In this document: positions 46,522 through 57,986 of the stretch, in pieces | Position numbering within the stretch: position 1 is the stretch's first letter | Layout: each line of letters opens with the position of its first letter | Source of the DNA: JAZGGS01 sp963749485 | Lineage (GTDB): Bacteria > Bacteroidota > Ignavibacteria > Ignavibacteriales > Ignavibacteriaceae | Assembly: GCA_963749485.1 (NCBI GenBank) | Contig: CAVVMV010000017.1 | Coordinates: forward strand, 7,324-71,323 | DNA: 64,000 nt | Direction of reading: 5' to 3' | The notes under the pieces: generated by a model | The model's database searches: none | Told to the model about the DNA's origin: nothing | Seen by the model: the letters and a program-made list of their open reading frames with translations, nothing else | Position numbers and translations under genes: made by a program

Positions 46522-47519
46522 ATGGTTGATATTTCGAAAGACCGGCTCGATACGCTGAAAAAGAATTTTGACAGGTAAAAAGATTGCCGTTATAGGCGAT
46601 ATGATGCTGGACGGTTACTTTTGGGGTGATATAAAAAGAATATCCCCCGAAGCACCCGTTCCTGTACTTGAAGTTGAAGAGGAGTTTTTCCGTTTTGGCG
46701 GTGCAGCAAATGTTGCATTGAACATTTTGAAGCTCGGTGGTTTTCCTATTCCAATTGGTGTTATCGGTTACGATAATTATGGAACAATATTTACTTCACT
46801 TATTAAAGATGCGGATATTGAAAACGATGGAATTATTGTTGATGAAAATCGTCCTACTACTACAAAAACACGTGTAATAGCCGATAACCATCACGTTGTT
46901 AGAATAGATAAAGAAAGTAAAAAATATTTAGATGAAGAAACTGAAAAAAAACTTTCATCATATATTGCAAATATTATAAACACTGTAGATGGAATAATCC
47001 TGCAGGATTACAACAAAGGAGTTTTATCAGCTTCGTCTTATAAATCAAATTATTTCTCTTGCAAATCAAAAAAATGTTCTCATAACTGTTGATCCAAAGT
47101 TTGATAATTTCTTTGCTTATAAAAATGTTACTGTCTTCAAACCTAACAGGAAAGAAGCAGAAGAAGTGCTTGGAATTAAAATAAAAAACAGCGATGATGT
47201 AACCACTGCCGGCACAAAATTGCTTGAAAAGCTGAATGCCAGGAATGTATTATTAACTTTAGGCGATGAAGGTATTGCGGTATTCGGGCAGGGAAATATG
47301 GAGAAGAGAATGCCAACAAAGGCTATAAAAGTTGCAGATGTTTCAGGTGCCGGTGATACTGTAATCTCTACATTAACTTTAGCACTTGCTGCAGGCGCTG
47401 ATGTTTATGAAGCTTCGTTACTTGCTAATTATGCTGCAGGTATTGTGTGCGGCGAAGTTGGAATTGTTCCGGTTGAAAAGGAAATTCTATTTGAAACCGT
47501 ACTGAAAGATAATTTATGA
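46522..47519 (+). CDS. D-glycero-beta-D-manno-heptose-7-phosphate kinase (two frameshifts)
   Basis: PfkB-family kinase making heptose-1,7-bisphosphate for the LPS inner core (HldE kinase half/RfaE1). ATG 46522 (MVDISKDRLDTLKKNF) is followed by a break near 46577, then GKKIAVIGDMMLDGYFWGDI, RISPEAPVPVLEVEEEFFRF and GGAANVALNILKLGG. A second break lies near 47040 before LITVDPKFDNFFAYKNVTVF, KPNRKEAEEVLGI and the catalytic VADVSGAGDTVISTLTLALA. About 332 residues. Overlaps rfaE2 by 4 bases. Confidence 0.92.
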
Positions 47520-47995
47520 ACTGCTTAAAATCGCTTGAAGAAATTAAATCGATTCGTTCGGCTTTAAAAGCTGATAACAAAAAAGTGGTTTTTACAAACG
47601 GCTGCTTCGATCTTCTACATGCAGGGCATATCGATTATCTTAACAAAGCAAAAGCTCTTGGTGATGTTTTAATAGTTGGGCTGAACACAGACGATTCTGT
47701 AAAGAGAATAAAGGGAGATAAAAGACCAATCATAAACGAAGATGAAAGAGCTGAAATAATTTCCAACTTAAAACCGGTTGATTATGTAGTCTTCTTTGAT
47801 GAAGATACGCCTGCCGAACTAATTAATGAACTGGTTCCGGATATACTTATTAAAGGTGCCGATTGGAAAATAGATGAAATTGTTGGAGGGGAAACAGTGC
47901 TTGCAAACGGCGGCGAAGTGAAAACCATCGAATTTATTAATGATCAATCCACCTCCAAAATAATCGATTTGATCACCAGCAGATATTCTAAGTGA
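47516..47995 (+). CDS. ADP-heptose synthase nucleotidyltransferase (RfaE2 type)
   Basis: Adds ADP to heptose-1-phosphate. 159 residues of the cytidylyltransferase-like fold: VVFTNGCFDLLHAGHIDYLN with the HxGH signature (about residues 24-40), VGLNTDDSVKRIKGDKRPI and the late NDQSTSKIIDLI (the S-T-S loop). In enterobacteria this half is fused to the kinase as HldE; here it is a separate gene overlapping it by ATGA, so the pair remains coupled. Intact. Confidence 0.95.
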   Translation: MNCLKSLEEIKSIRSALKADNKKVVFTNGCFDLLHAGHIDYLNKAKALGDVLIVGLNTDDSVKRIKGDKRPIINEDERAEIISNLKPVDYVVFFDEDTPAELINELVPDILIKGADWKIDEIVGGETVLANGGEVKTIEFINDQSTSKIIDLITSRYSK

Positions 47996-48010
47996 GAAGT
48001 TGGAGTGTGA

Positions 48011-51000
48011 ATGTTTTTCAGAAAAAGACCAAAAGTAAAAAGACCGCTCTACCGCAGGATCATAAATGTGTTCATCTATTTTGGTGTAGGATTAATCGTA
48101 CTTTTGATGATCACCTTTGCTGTAACACAAACCTCCACCTTTCGCAACTGGCTGCGCGAAACCGTTATTGATCAGGTTAACTCTTCCACCAACGGAGAGT
48201 TGTTTATAGAACGGATTGATGGAACCGTATTCACATCACTTATACTTAACAACACAACTCTTACACTTGAAGGTGATACAATTCTTAAGGCGGGAAAAAT
48301 TGAAGTAAAAACCAGCCCGCTTAAAATTCTATTTAAAATTATTTACATTAGAAAAATTGAAATTAAAGATGCCACCATTGCACTGTTAAAAGATGAAAAT
48401 GGTGAATTGAATATCAGCAGGTTAGTTCCTCCGTCGGAAGAACCTGAGGATGAGGAACCCTCGGAATTTAACTGGAAATTGGAGGTGGCTGATTTCTCAT
48501 TAAATGATGTTAATCTTAAACTTCAATCTTATAACCATAAAAACAGCAATGCTTTTTACGATGTTGTAAACTATGATGATTTAAGGGTGAATAGACATTA
48601 ATCTTTCGCTTGCAGCTTTTGCTGATATAAAAGGGAGTGAGTTTAAGATAATAATTAATAACTTAAGTGCTAAACCAAATCTTAATTATTTTAAACTAAA
48701 TGATCTATCAGGAAAATTTCTTTTTATTGATGATAAAGCTGGCATTACTGATTTTAACCTTGTAACTGATAGATCACAGATTTCCTTAAGTGCAGCAATA
48801 TCAGATTATAAACTGCTGGGCGAAGATAAAGGAAGAAAAATTGAAGATGCATTTATGAGGGTTGACCTTGCTGCAACTGATTTTAATTTTGATAACCTAA
48901 CATCATTTATTGATGCAACCTACCTGCTTAAAGGAGAGGTTACAACCCATGTTAGTGCAAGCGGCTCTTTGAACAACCTGAATCTTGAAAAACTTATAGT
49001 TGAATTGCAAGACTCCCGGCTTGAAGCAACCGGTAAGCTTAGGAAGATTACGGGGGGAGGTAAGATGATTATAAATACTGTTTTTACAGATTCGTATATA
49101 AACCAATATGATGCTAATAATTTGTTACACACTATTAAGTTGCCCGTTTATGAAGAGTTGGGAAGATTAACTTTCGATAGTTTATCTTATGCAGGCAGCC
49201 CGTTGAATTTTAACAGCAGGATAAAACTAAAAACTGATAAAGGAAATATAACTGCAAACGCACATCTTAATCTTGAAAAAGAAGAATTTGAATATGATAT
49301 AAATATTGGGACCAGGAATTTTGATATTTCCCCTTTCACCGGCATAACATCCAATTTGAACAGCAAAGGGTCTTTAAAAGGAATTGGTCTTTCTCCCAAA
49401 AATATTATTGCACAAATCAAACTAAATGGTGATGGATCAACTATTGATGGTAATTATTTTCAAAACCTTGATATTGAAGCAGACGGCTCCAAGGGAATTA
49501 TAAAAACCGGTCTTTCCTTTATTTCCGGCGATGCGGATGGTTCGATAAATGTTAACCTGGATATAACTGATGAGAGTAAACCATCTTATAAATTTACTGC
49601 CGGTTTAAACGGGTTTGATATCCGTTCGTTTTCTGGTGAAGCTGACATTCCAAGCAACCTTAATTTTCTTCTTGAAGGTGAAGGTGAAAACTTTAACCAG
49701 GATGATTTGAACTTGTTTGCTAGTTTGATAATTGATAATTCAACAATAAGGGGATTAACAATTGACAGCACAAGAGCTATTGTTGATATAAGAAATGAAA
49801 CTGATCAAAGGGTGATAAATGTTATTTCAGATCTTGCGGATATTACTTTATCCGGTAATTTCAAAATAGCAGATCTGGTTTCCATAATAAGTACTGAGTC
49901 TAAAATATTTTCCAATGCGATAGCGAATAAACTTAGACAAATTCAACCACCAAGCATTATTGATAATATTAATATTTATAATCTACAGGAATGAAAAACA
50001 AGACAAGGTACTTTCCATAGACAGCTTAAGCTCTGAAGTTGATTTATATTATGCACTGGAGTTTAAAGATTTTGAATTACTTTCTTTAATACTTGGCGGA
50101 TCGGAGATTGAAATTGATGGCGAGTTAAGCGGTAAGCTAACCACTTTTACCGATTCAATTGCTGCTAATCTCAACACTAACCTTAACTATTTTAAATTCT
50201 GGGATGGAAAAGAACTGATATATCTTTCTCAGCTTGATCTTGAGTTTTCATTTGGCAGATAAATTATCATCCACAGACCTTACCAACCTTGAAACTGATA
50301 CTAAACTTGAAAGCAAGGAAAGTATTTTTTGGAAGCGAATTTGAAAATCTTTCTCTGGATCTGGATTATAAAAATAACATCGCGGTGATAGATTTTAATG
50401 TTGTTATTGAAGAGGTTATAAGAACAAAATTAGATGGGATTGTTAATATAAGCGGAGATATGGTATCTGTAGTTCTGGATGATCTGCTCTTTAGTATATA
50501 ACGATTATAACCTTGTGAACAGGAAAAAAATCGATTTAAGTTATTCTAAAAACCAAATTAATTTTAACCAGTTTACTTTAGCACACAACCGTGGTGAAAT
50601 TATTCTCTCCGGTACATTTTCAACGGAGGGTAAACAAGACTTAAATCTGAATGTTAAAAAATATTGAGAGCAAAGGATTTAAGCACTGGATTTTTTGGCT
50701 TGCCTCCCGATATAGAGTATTGCATGGTTTGATAAACCTTTCTGCACAGCTTAATGGTGTTGCCGATTTTCCCGAACTGAACCTTGATCTGAATATTGAT
50801 AGCTTATCTTATAAAAATCAACCGCTCGGTTCACTTGTAAGCTCAATTGGTTATGCTGATCAACAGCTAATTGCTGACATAAAATTGGTAAGGGGAGTTT
50901 TACGAAAGCGACAAACCTAATTTAGTTTTTAATGGAAATATTCCAATAGACACTTGCATTAAATAGGGGTGCAACATTATTAATGGATAAAGATGTTTTT

Positions 51001-52511
51001 TTAAGCTTTAAAGCAGAAGAATTGGATCTGGCGCCCTTTGGAAGCACTGTCTTCGAGATTCACCAATTGCAGGGTAAATTTAATGCTGAAGTTAGCGCAA
51101 CCGGAACATTGGAAAATTTAAATACATTTGGATTTATAAATATTGACGATGCTTCTTTTATTACTGCAAGCAAACAGGTTAAAATATTACACGGGGTTGG
51201 ATTTAAAATTTGATGACGATAGGGTTGAATTATCGAACCTTTTTATTAGAAATAGTGATGAGACTAAAGACGGCGGAACATTAACAGGAATGGTTATCTT
51301 ACTCACAGAAATTTTTCACCCGTCAGAAATTGATATATCACTTAACGGAAGGCTTAAACTATTAAGCAGAAGTTCCAGTTCAGCAAATACTTCTTTCTAT
51401 GGTGACCTGGTAATTGAAACGCGAGAAGATCTTGTTTATAAACTTAATAGAAACCAAAATCATCTTACTGCCGATCTTATACTTAAAAAAGGAGCAAACG
51501 TTACATTCTCTCCAACCAATTCTGCTTTTACCAACGAGACGGATAAATTTATTTATCATTTTAAATCGGAAGTTGATTCACTTGGTGATAAAGAGATTGA
51601 CAGCTTGATTGTTATTTCTGAATCTGTTAGTAAAGAATTAAAAGCTTCATCCAAAGCTCCTTTTGATATTAATGTAAAGTTGGAAGTTGAAGATGAGGCA
51701 AAGATGATTTTCGTTCTATCAAAAGAATTTAATTATGATTTAACAGCTTATCTTGGTGGTAATTTTGAATATGTTCGTTGAGAATGAAGTGCCGATTGCT
51801 AAAGGTGAACTGGTTTTGCTGGATGGTTCAAAGCTTAATTTTATCAAAACTTTTCAGGCGGAAGGATCGGTTAAATTTTTTAGTGAAATAGATAATCCTT
51901 ATTTGGATATAACGGCAACGTACCAAAATTATTATAACCCGGATACATTGGGTGCAGCAAGCGAGTATGAAGTGCAGGTAAGAATTCAACTTGAAGGTCC
52001 GGTTCAAAATCTTTCAACAAGTTTTATTCAGAATGAAAACAATATTAGTATTTATAAAAAAGCAACCGGTGGAGGACAATTTGAGCTTGATGCAACAAAA
52101 ACAACTTCGGATGCAATGTTCTTTATCATATTAGGAAAATTTCCCGAAGATGCAACTACGCAGGAAACAAACCTTGTTGCATCAACAGCCGCTTCATTAG
52201 CCGGTTCACTTATAGGCGGTTTCTTAAATGAAAAGCTTGGCGATATTGTGCGTAGTGTGCAGGTAAGACAGGTAGGCACCGAAACAAAATTTAGCTTAAT
52301 TGGCAAAGTTGAAAATGTTAGATATGAAATTGGGGGCACATCACAAATTTTCCAGGATTTTAGCCGCGCAAATGTTAAAATTGAATGGCCTGTTGTTCCT
52401 ATAACGCCGCGCTTAATTTTACGACTGGAAAGAAGAGAACCGGTGTTTGAATCGAGCACTTACAGCGAAATGATAAATGAACTTGGTGTAAAATACAGCT
52501 TCGAGTTTTAA
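48011..52511 (+). CDS. tamB: TamB/AsmA-like inner-membrane-anchored phospholipid-transport protein (many frameshifts)
   Basis: One N-terminal membrane helix (RIINVFIYFGVGLIVLLMIT, about 16-40), then some 1,400 residues of repetitive beta strands (for example INSSTNGELFIERIDGTVFT at the start), and the C-terminal DUF490/TamB domain with SAAEYEVQVRIQLEGPVQNL-like, SDAMFFIILGKFPEDATTQE and RLILRLERREPVFESSTY. The gene is split by roughly eight to ten frame changes between 48600 and 51780, all with continuing beta-rich sequence, so it is one gene. Such proteins bridge the periplasm and move lipids to the outer membrane. Confidence 0.85.
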
Positions 52512-52521
52512 AGTGAAATGA

Positions 52522-52582
52522 GTCCCGATTTATTGGGACGAGTTCTATATGGTAAAAATTTAAAATTCCGCACTAGGACGGA
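52522..52582. repeat. Two hairpins between tamB and rnr, dispersed-repeat-like
   Basis: GTCCCGA (52522-52528) pairs with TTGGGAC (52533-52539, one wobble), and about 28 bases later TCCG-N8-CGGA forms a smaller inverted pair. The phrase 'agtcccgatttat.gggacgag' occurs as an intergenic repeat in related genomes in my recollection. A frame can be read through it into rnr, which I regard as accidental. Confidence 0.45.
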
Positions 52583-52595
52583 CAGGTATAAAAAT

Positions 52596-54689
52596 ATGAA
52601 AAGAAAAATAAAAACATTGTTCAGTAAAAATCCGACTAGAAGTTTTAAGAATAAAGAGCTGGCTAGTCGTTTAAATATAAGCAGCGATAAAGAGTACCGC
52701 GAGCTTAAAACAACTGTGCATCAACTTTACCTTGAACAATTTTTAACAAAAACCGGGAAAAGGTATAAACTTAATTCCTTACCGGATTCCAACAGGATTG
52801 TTGGTCATCTTCAAATAAATGAAAATGGCTTTGGTTTTGTAATTCCTAAAAATTCTAATATCGGCGATATATTTATTGCTGCAAGAAACTTAGGCACCGC
52901 ATTTAACGGCGATATTGTGGAGGTTGTTCTCTTTGCAAAACAAAAAGGAAAGAACCTTGAAGGACAAGTTGATAAAGTGGTTAAAAGAAACAGGAAAGAG
53001 GTTGTGGGGGTTTTAAAGAAATCAAAATCGTTTTACTTTGTTATTCCAGATGATAATAAAATTCACCGCGATATTTATATTGATAAATCCCGCTTAAAGA
53101 ATGCAGTAAAAGGTGATAAGGTTTTAGTTGGAAATTTTTCGTGGGATGATAAAATGCTGAATCCCGAAGGAGAAGTGCTGGAAGTTTTAGGTAAAGAGGA
53201 TTCTCCATTTATTGATGTAAAATCTATTGCAAGAGAGTTTGGTATTCCTTCTGCATTTCCAGCTGCAGTAGAAGCGGAAGCAGAAAAAATTCAAACAATA
53301 ATTTCCGAAAAAGAAATAAAAGCAAGAAAAGATTATCGCGATAAAATCACTTTTACAATAGATCCTGATGATGCAAAAGATTTTGATGATGCATTATCTG
53401 TTGAAGTGCTTGATAACGATAATTACTCTGTGGGTGTGCACATAGCCGATGTAAGCCACTACGTAAAACCCGGTACAAAAATAGATGAAGAAGCTCTCGA
53501 AAGAGGAAACAGTGTTTACTTTGTTGGCAAAGCAACTCCTATGTTACCTGAACAGTTATCTTCAAACATCTGCTCGCTTGTTCCAGGTGAAGAGCGGCTC
53601 ACTTTTTCAGTCATCTTCGAAATTACAAAAAGGGGAAGTGTAGTTGGTTCGGAAATTTGCAGGTCGATCATCAAAAGTAACCGAAGATTTACTTACAAAG
53701 AAGCACAGGAAATTCTTGAAACAGGAAAGGGTGAGTATTGCAGCGAAATTTCTATACTGAATAAACTGGCAGAAGTGTTGAGAAAGAAAAGAGTAAAAGA
53801 AGGTAGTTTTGAATTTTCTACACCCGAAGTTGAAATTAAACTGGATGAAAGCGGAAAACCTGTTAGCATAATTAAAAAGTATTTAAAAGAAAGTAATATG
53901 CTTGTTGAGGAGTTTATGCTCCTTGCTAACAGAACCATTGCCAAACAGCTAACAGCCAAAAATTCAATTCCGTTTTTATTTCGCATACATGATTTTCCGG
54001 ATGGAGAAAAGATTGGTGAGTTTGCACGGTTTGTAAAATCGTTGGGTTATTCTTATAATCCACATGCAGGAAATCCCTCAAGTCAATTCCATCACCTTGT
54101 TTCCCAAATAAAAGGAACCGAAGAGGAAGCAGTTATAAACGAACTCGCTATCAGGTCGATGGCTAAGGCAGTCTATTCCCCTGAAAATATTGGGCATTAC
54201 GGACTTGGCTTTAAATATTATACGCACTTTACTTCACCGATAAGGCGTTATTCCGATTTGATTGTTCATAGAATAGTTGCTGAAAACACGATTAAAAATA
54301 CTGGAAAATATTATTCCCTTGCGCAATTGGATAAAATTTGTGATCATTTGTCTGCAAGCGAAAGAAATGCTGTTGATGCTGAAAGAGCTTCAGTTAAATT
54401 AAAACAGGTGGAATTTCTTAAAAATAAAGTTGGTGAAGAGTTTCATGCAGTTATTTCCGGCGTTACTAACTTTGGTTTATTTGTTCAATTAACCGATATT
54501 CTGGCTGAAGGATTGATAAAAGTAAGAGATTTAGAGGGAGATTTTTATGTTTTTGATGAGAAAAAATATTCATTAATTGGGAGAAGAACTAAAATACAGT
54601 ATAGATTAGGTGATAGAATTAATGTAAAATTGATACGGGCAGATATAGAAAAATTAGAACTTGACTTTTTAATAATTGAAGAAAAATAA
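52596..54689 (+). CDS. rnr: Ribonuclease R (RNase II/VacB family exoribonuclease)
   Basis: 3'-5' hydrolytic exoribonuclease that degrades structured RNA. From ATG 52596 the 698 residues show an N-terminal winged-helix (NPTRSFKNKELASRLNISSD), two cold-shock domains (NENGFGFVIPKNSNIGDIFI; YFVIPDDNKIHRDIYID), the RNB catalytic block ITFTIDPDDAKDFDDALSVE with four Asp (about 250-268), HADVSHY-like HIADVSHYVKPGTKIDEEA, the GLGFKYYTHFTSPIRRYSDL signature, and a C-terminal S1 domain (GVTNFGLFVQL). The frame extends upstream to 52518 through a hairpin, which is unlikely to be coding. Intact. Confidence 0.93.
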   Translation: MKRKIKTLFSKNPTRSFKNKELASRLNISSDKEYRELKTTVHQLYLEQFLTKTGKRYKLNSLPDSNRIVGHLQINENGFGFVIPKNSNIGDIFIAARNLGTAFNGDIVEVVLFAKQKGKNLEGQVDKVVKRNRKEVVGVLKKSKSFYFVIPDDNKIHRDIYIDKSRLKNAVKGDKVLVGNFSWDDKMLNPEGEVLEVLGKEDSPFIDVKSIAREFGIPSAFPAAVEAEAEKIQTIISEKEIKARKDYRDKITFTIDPDDAKDFDDALSVEVLDNDNYSVGVHIADVSHYVKPGTKIDEEALERGNSVYFVGKATPMLPEQLSSNICSLVPGEERLTFSVIFEITKRGSVVGSEICRSIIKSNRRFTYKEAQEILETGKGEYCSEISILNKLAEVLRKKRVKEGSFEFSTPEVEIKLDESGKPVSIIKKYLKESNMLVEEFMLLANRTIAKQLTAKNSIPFLFRIHDFPDGEKIGEFARFVKSLGYSYNPHAGNPSSQFHHLVSQIKGTEEEAVINELAIRSMAKAVYSPENIGHYGLGFKYYTHFTSPIRRYSDLIVHRIVAENTIKNTGKYYSLAQLDKICDHLSASERNAVDAERASVKLKQVEFLKNKVGEEFHAVISGVTNFGLFVQLTDILAEGLIKVRDLEGDFYVFDEKKYSLIGRRTKIQYRLGDRINVKLIRADIEKLELDFLIIEEK

Positions 54690-54690
54690 A

Positions 54691-57600
54691 ATGAAGTCAC
54701 ATAAAATCATTTTAAAAACATTCCTGCTTATTGTTTTTATGCAATCCCTGGCATTTGCCCAGTTTGGTCAGAATAAAGTACAGTATAAATATTTTGAATG
54801 GTATTACATTCAAACAAACCACTTTGATATTTACTTTACCGATAATGGTGAAACACTTGCAGAGTTTACTGCTTATGCTGCAGAAGATGCATTAAGCAAA
54901 ATTCAGGACAGCTTCGATTACTCTATTAACAATCGTATTACCCTTATTATTTACAATTCACAAAATGATTTCCAGGAAACAAATGTAACCGATTATTACT
55001 TAAGCGAGGGCATACAGGGTTTTACCGAACTGTTTAAGAATAGGGTGGTTGTACAATTTGCCGGTTCCTACAAACAATTCCGTCATCTTGTTCATCACGA
55101 ACTTGTGCACGCGGTTTTAAATGACATGTTCTACGGTGGATCGATACAAAATATTATTTCCAATAACATATCGCTGCAAGTACCTCTTTGGTTTAACGAA
55201 GGATTGGCAGAATACCAGGCATTGGGCTGGGATGAAAATACCGATATGTTTATCAGGGATGCTGCTATTGGAGAGTACTTACCTGATATTCAGAGATTAA
55301 GCGGATATTTTGCTTACCGAGGCGGGCAGGCAGTGTTCTACTATATTGCAAAAAAATATGGAAGAGAAAAAATTGGTGAACTTGTTAATGCTATTAGAGG
55401 TGTTGGCAACGTTGATGGGGCTTTAAAGGAAACAATAGGTCTTTCACTTAAGGAATTAAATGAAAGATGGAAAAAAGATATTAAAAGAGTTTACTGGCCA
55501 GATATAGAAATTACAGAAGACCCGGATGAATTTGCTAAACGACTTACCGATCCGGAAGAAGATGGTGGATTTTATAATACCAGTCCTGCTATTTCACCGC
55601 AGGGAGATAAAATTGCATTTATTACAAACAGGGATTTCTTTTTCAGTCTTTATATTATGGATGCAAACGACGGCACAATAATTAAAGAACTGGCAGAAGG
55701 AAACAACTCACCAAATTTTGAAGAACTGAACATTCTAACACCCGGATTATCATGGTCACCCGATGGAACAAAAATTGCCTTTGCTGCGCTTAGCCATGGT
55801 TATGATTTAGTATATATTATTGATGTTGAGGAAGAAGATTATAATACGCTACCTATAAAACTGGATGCCGTTCACAGCGTTGCATGGTCGTGGGATAGTA
55901 AATATCTCTCATTTATTGGACAAACAGCCAAACAAACTGATGTTTACTTATATGAATTTGAAACCAAAGAGATAACCAACCTGACTGATGATATCTTCAC
56001 TGATTCTGATCCCTGCTGGTCTCACGATGGTAAAAAAATCTACTTTGCTTCAGACAGGAACAGCTACCTTACTATGGATGATGTGTCTGAAGGGTTCAAA
56101 ATTTACAAACACGATTATACCCAGAAGGAGATATATTCACTTGATGTTAAAACCAGGAATGTTCAAAGAATTACCGATATGCCCGGAAGTAATGAAAGTT
56201 CTCCGGTAATTAGCGAAGATGATACTCAAATTCTTTTCGTTTCTGATTTAAATGGAATAAATAACATCTACAAAAAAAGAGTTATCTTTTCTTCTAATGA
56301 TGTTAATGTAAATGATATTAAAGATATCAAACCAATCCCTGTTACAAATTCACAAGCAGGGCTCTACCAGCTTTCTGCTTCCCGCGATGGCGAGAAACTG
56401 GCGTTCTCTTCTTTATACGAATCTGCATTCAACATTTTTACGCTTAGCAATCCGTTTGATATAGATTTAGAATTAGAGGAACTGCCTCTTACTAAGTTTA
56501 GAAAAGGAATGCTGGATCTGGATGCTCCGAAACTTATTGTTTCTGGTGATAAAGAAGATGAAACGAAAGTAAACATATCTGCCAGAGATACATCAGATTC
56601 AGAATCATCAATATTTCTAACAGGAAATTTTGTTGATTCATCAAAAGTAATTGAAGATTCTGCTGAAGTTGATTTTGGTAATTACGTATTTGGTGGCGAA
56701 ACAATTGTTGCAAACGGAGAAGATGTTGATGATGATATATTTAACCTAACGGATAACCTGGATGAGCGGGGTAATTTTAAAGTACACAAATACAAAATTA
56801 ATTTTGCTCCCGATCTTGTTTACGCTAATGCAGGTTACAGTACTCTTTACGGTTTAATTGGCACAACCTTAATCTCTTTTAGTGATGTTCTTGGTAACCA
56901 CAAGTTAGTGGGTATTACCGGTTTGCAGATTGATCTTAAAAACAGCGATTACGGACTGGCATACTATTACCTTGCAAAAAGAATAAACCTCGGAATTGAA
57001 GGATTTCATACTGCGCGGTTTTTAAGGATATCACGCGTTTCACAAAACGGACTCCTCTCAGCGGAATTAATCAGGTACAGAAATTTTGGCTTTGTAGGAA
57101 GTGCAAGTCTTCCGTTAAATAAATATTACAGGTTTGATGGTGCACTTAGCTGGCTTAACGTATCTAGCGAAAACCTTGATAACGCGGCAGAGACTCCTGA
57201 AAAAGCGTCATTCGTTGTACCTTCATTAAGTTTTGTTCACGATAATGTGCTTTGGGGTTACACGGCGCCGATTGAGGGAACACGATACAGGCTAAGTGTT
57301 TTTGGTAATCTTGGCATTGCCGATCCAAAGCTTAGCTTCTATTCAATTATGGGTGATTACAGAACCTACTTAAGATTTTTTACTGATCATTCCCTGGCGT
57401 TCAGGTTTTCGGGTGGTTATTCTGAGGGGAATAATCCGCAAAGGTTTTTCATTGGCGGAATTGAAAATTGGATAAACAGATCATTCTCAACTTCCGAAAT
57501 ACCAATTGAATCAGCTTCTGATTTTGCATTTTTAACTGCAGCTTTACCGCTTCGTGGTTATAACTACTCAGAGCAGATTGGTACACGCTATGCCCTTATG

Positions 57601-57906
57601 AATATTGAATTGCGTTTTCCTCTTATTCGTTACCTGCTTACAGGTGGTTTGCCTCTATTATTTAATAACATAATCGGGGTGGCATTTGTTGATGTAGGAA
57701 CTGCGTGGTTTGAAAATAAACAACTCAGTTTATTTAAACGGGATGAACTAGGAAACTTGGTAACAGATGATCTGTTAATCGGTACTGGTGTGGGTGCCCG
57801 CGTCTTCTTTTTATATTTTCTGTTACGGTTTGATGTTGCCTGGGCATACAATATAGAAGGATTTTCGAAACCAAAATTTTACTTCTCTCTTGGTGCTGAT
57901 TTTTAG
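54691..57906 (+). CDS. Large outer-membrane protein: gluzincin-like peptidase, TolB-type propeller and C-terminal barrel
   Basis: 1,071 residues, intact. A signal peptide (FLLIVFMQSLAFAQ) is followed by a peptidase-MA-like domain with HELVHAVL (about 135) and WFNEGLAEY (about 168), a complete HExxH...E zinc site. Residues about 285-620 carry PD40/TolB repeats (SPDGTKIAFAALSHG; SHDGKKIYFASDRNS; SEDDTQILFVSDLNG). The last ~370 residues form a barrel like the bacterial surface antigen/BamA family (FAPDLVYANAGYSTLYGLIG; RFFIGGIENWINRSFS; LPLRGYNYSEQIGTRYALMN; ending FYFSLGADF). Start 54691 lies one base after the rnr stop. Function unknown; a surface or periplasmic protease-translocon is conceivable. 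Confidence 0.82.
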   Translation: MKSHKIILKTFLLIVFMQSLAFAQFGQNKVQYKYFEWYYIQTNHFDIYFTDNGETLAEFTAYAAEDALSKIQDSFDYSINNRITLIIYNSQNDFQETNVTDYYLSEGIQGFTELFKNRVVVQFAGSYKQFRHLVHHELVHAVLNDMFYGGSIQNIISNNISLQVPLWFNEGLAEYQALGWDENTDMFIRDAAIGEYLPDIQRLSGYFAYRGGQAVFYYIAKKYGREKIGELVNAIRGVGNVDGALKETIGLSLKELNERWKKDIKRVYWPDIEITEDPDEFAKRLTDPEEDGGFYNTSPAISPQGDKIAFITNRDFFFSLYIMDANDGTIIKELAEGNNSPNFEELNILTPGLSWSPDGTKIAFAALSHGYDLVYIIDVEEEDYNTLPIKLDAVHSVAWSWDSKYLSFIGQTAKQTDVYLYEFETKEITNLTDDIFTDSDPCWSHDGKKIYFASDRNSYLTMDDVSEGFKIYKHDYTQKEIYSLDVKTRNVQRITDMPGSNESSPVISEDDTQILFVSDLNGINNIYKKRVIFSSNDVNVNDIKDIKPIPVTNSQAGLYQLSASRDGEKLAFSSLYESAFNIFTLSNPFDIDLELEELPLTKFRKGMLDLDAPKLIVSGDKEDETKVNISARDTSDSESSIFLTGNFVDSSKVIEDSAEVDFGNYVFGGETIVANGEDVDDDIFNLTDNLDERGNFKVHKYKINFAPDLVYANAGYSTLYGLIGTTLISFSDVLGNHKLVGITGLQIDLKNSDYGLAYYYLAKRINLGIEGFHTARFLRISRVSQNGLLSAELIRYRNFGFVGSASLPLNKYYRFDGALSWLNVSSENLDNAAETPEKASFVVPSLSFVHDNVLWGYTAPIEGTRYRLSVFGNLGIADPKLSFYSIMGDYRTYLRFFTDHSLAFRFSGGYSEGNNPQRFFIGGIENWINRSFSTSEIPIESASDFAFLTAALPLRGYNYSEQIGTRYALMNIELRFPLIRYLLTGGLPLLFNNIIGVAFVDVGTAWFENKQLSLFKRDELGNLVTDDLLIGTGVGARVFFLYFLLRFDVAWAYNIEGFSKPKFYFSLGADF

Positions 57907-57923
57907 TATAGCACTTCATCAGC

Positions 57924-57960
57924 AAAAAACCTCCGGTCAAAAAATTGAAAATTGGGAGGC
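57924..57960 (-). terminator. Rho-independent terminator of the FmdB-like gene
   Basis: On the - strand GCCTCC (57960-57955) pairs with GGAGGT (57934-57929) across a 20-base loop and is followed by TTTTTGCT. It lies 27 bases after the stop of the - strand gene. Confidence 0.6.
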
Positions 57961-57986
57961 AATAGGGAAATTCAACTTAGCTATCG

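Noticed and set aside
52518..52595. Extended N-terminus of RNase R
   Set aside because: The 26 extra codons run through a GTCCC/GGGAC hairpin of repeat type and do not look like RNase R; ATG 52596 gives the normal start of the winged-helix domain.
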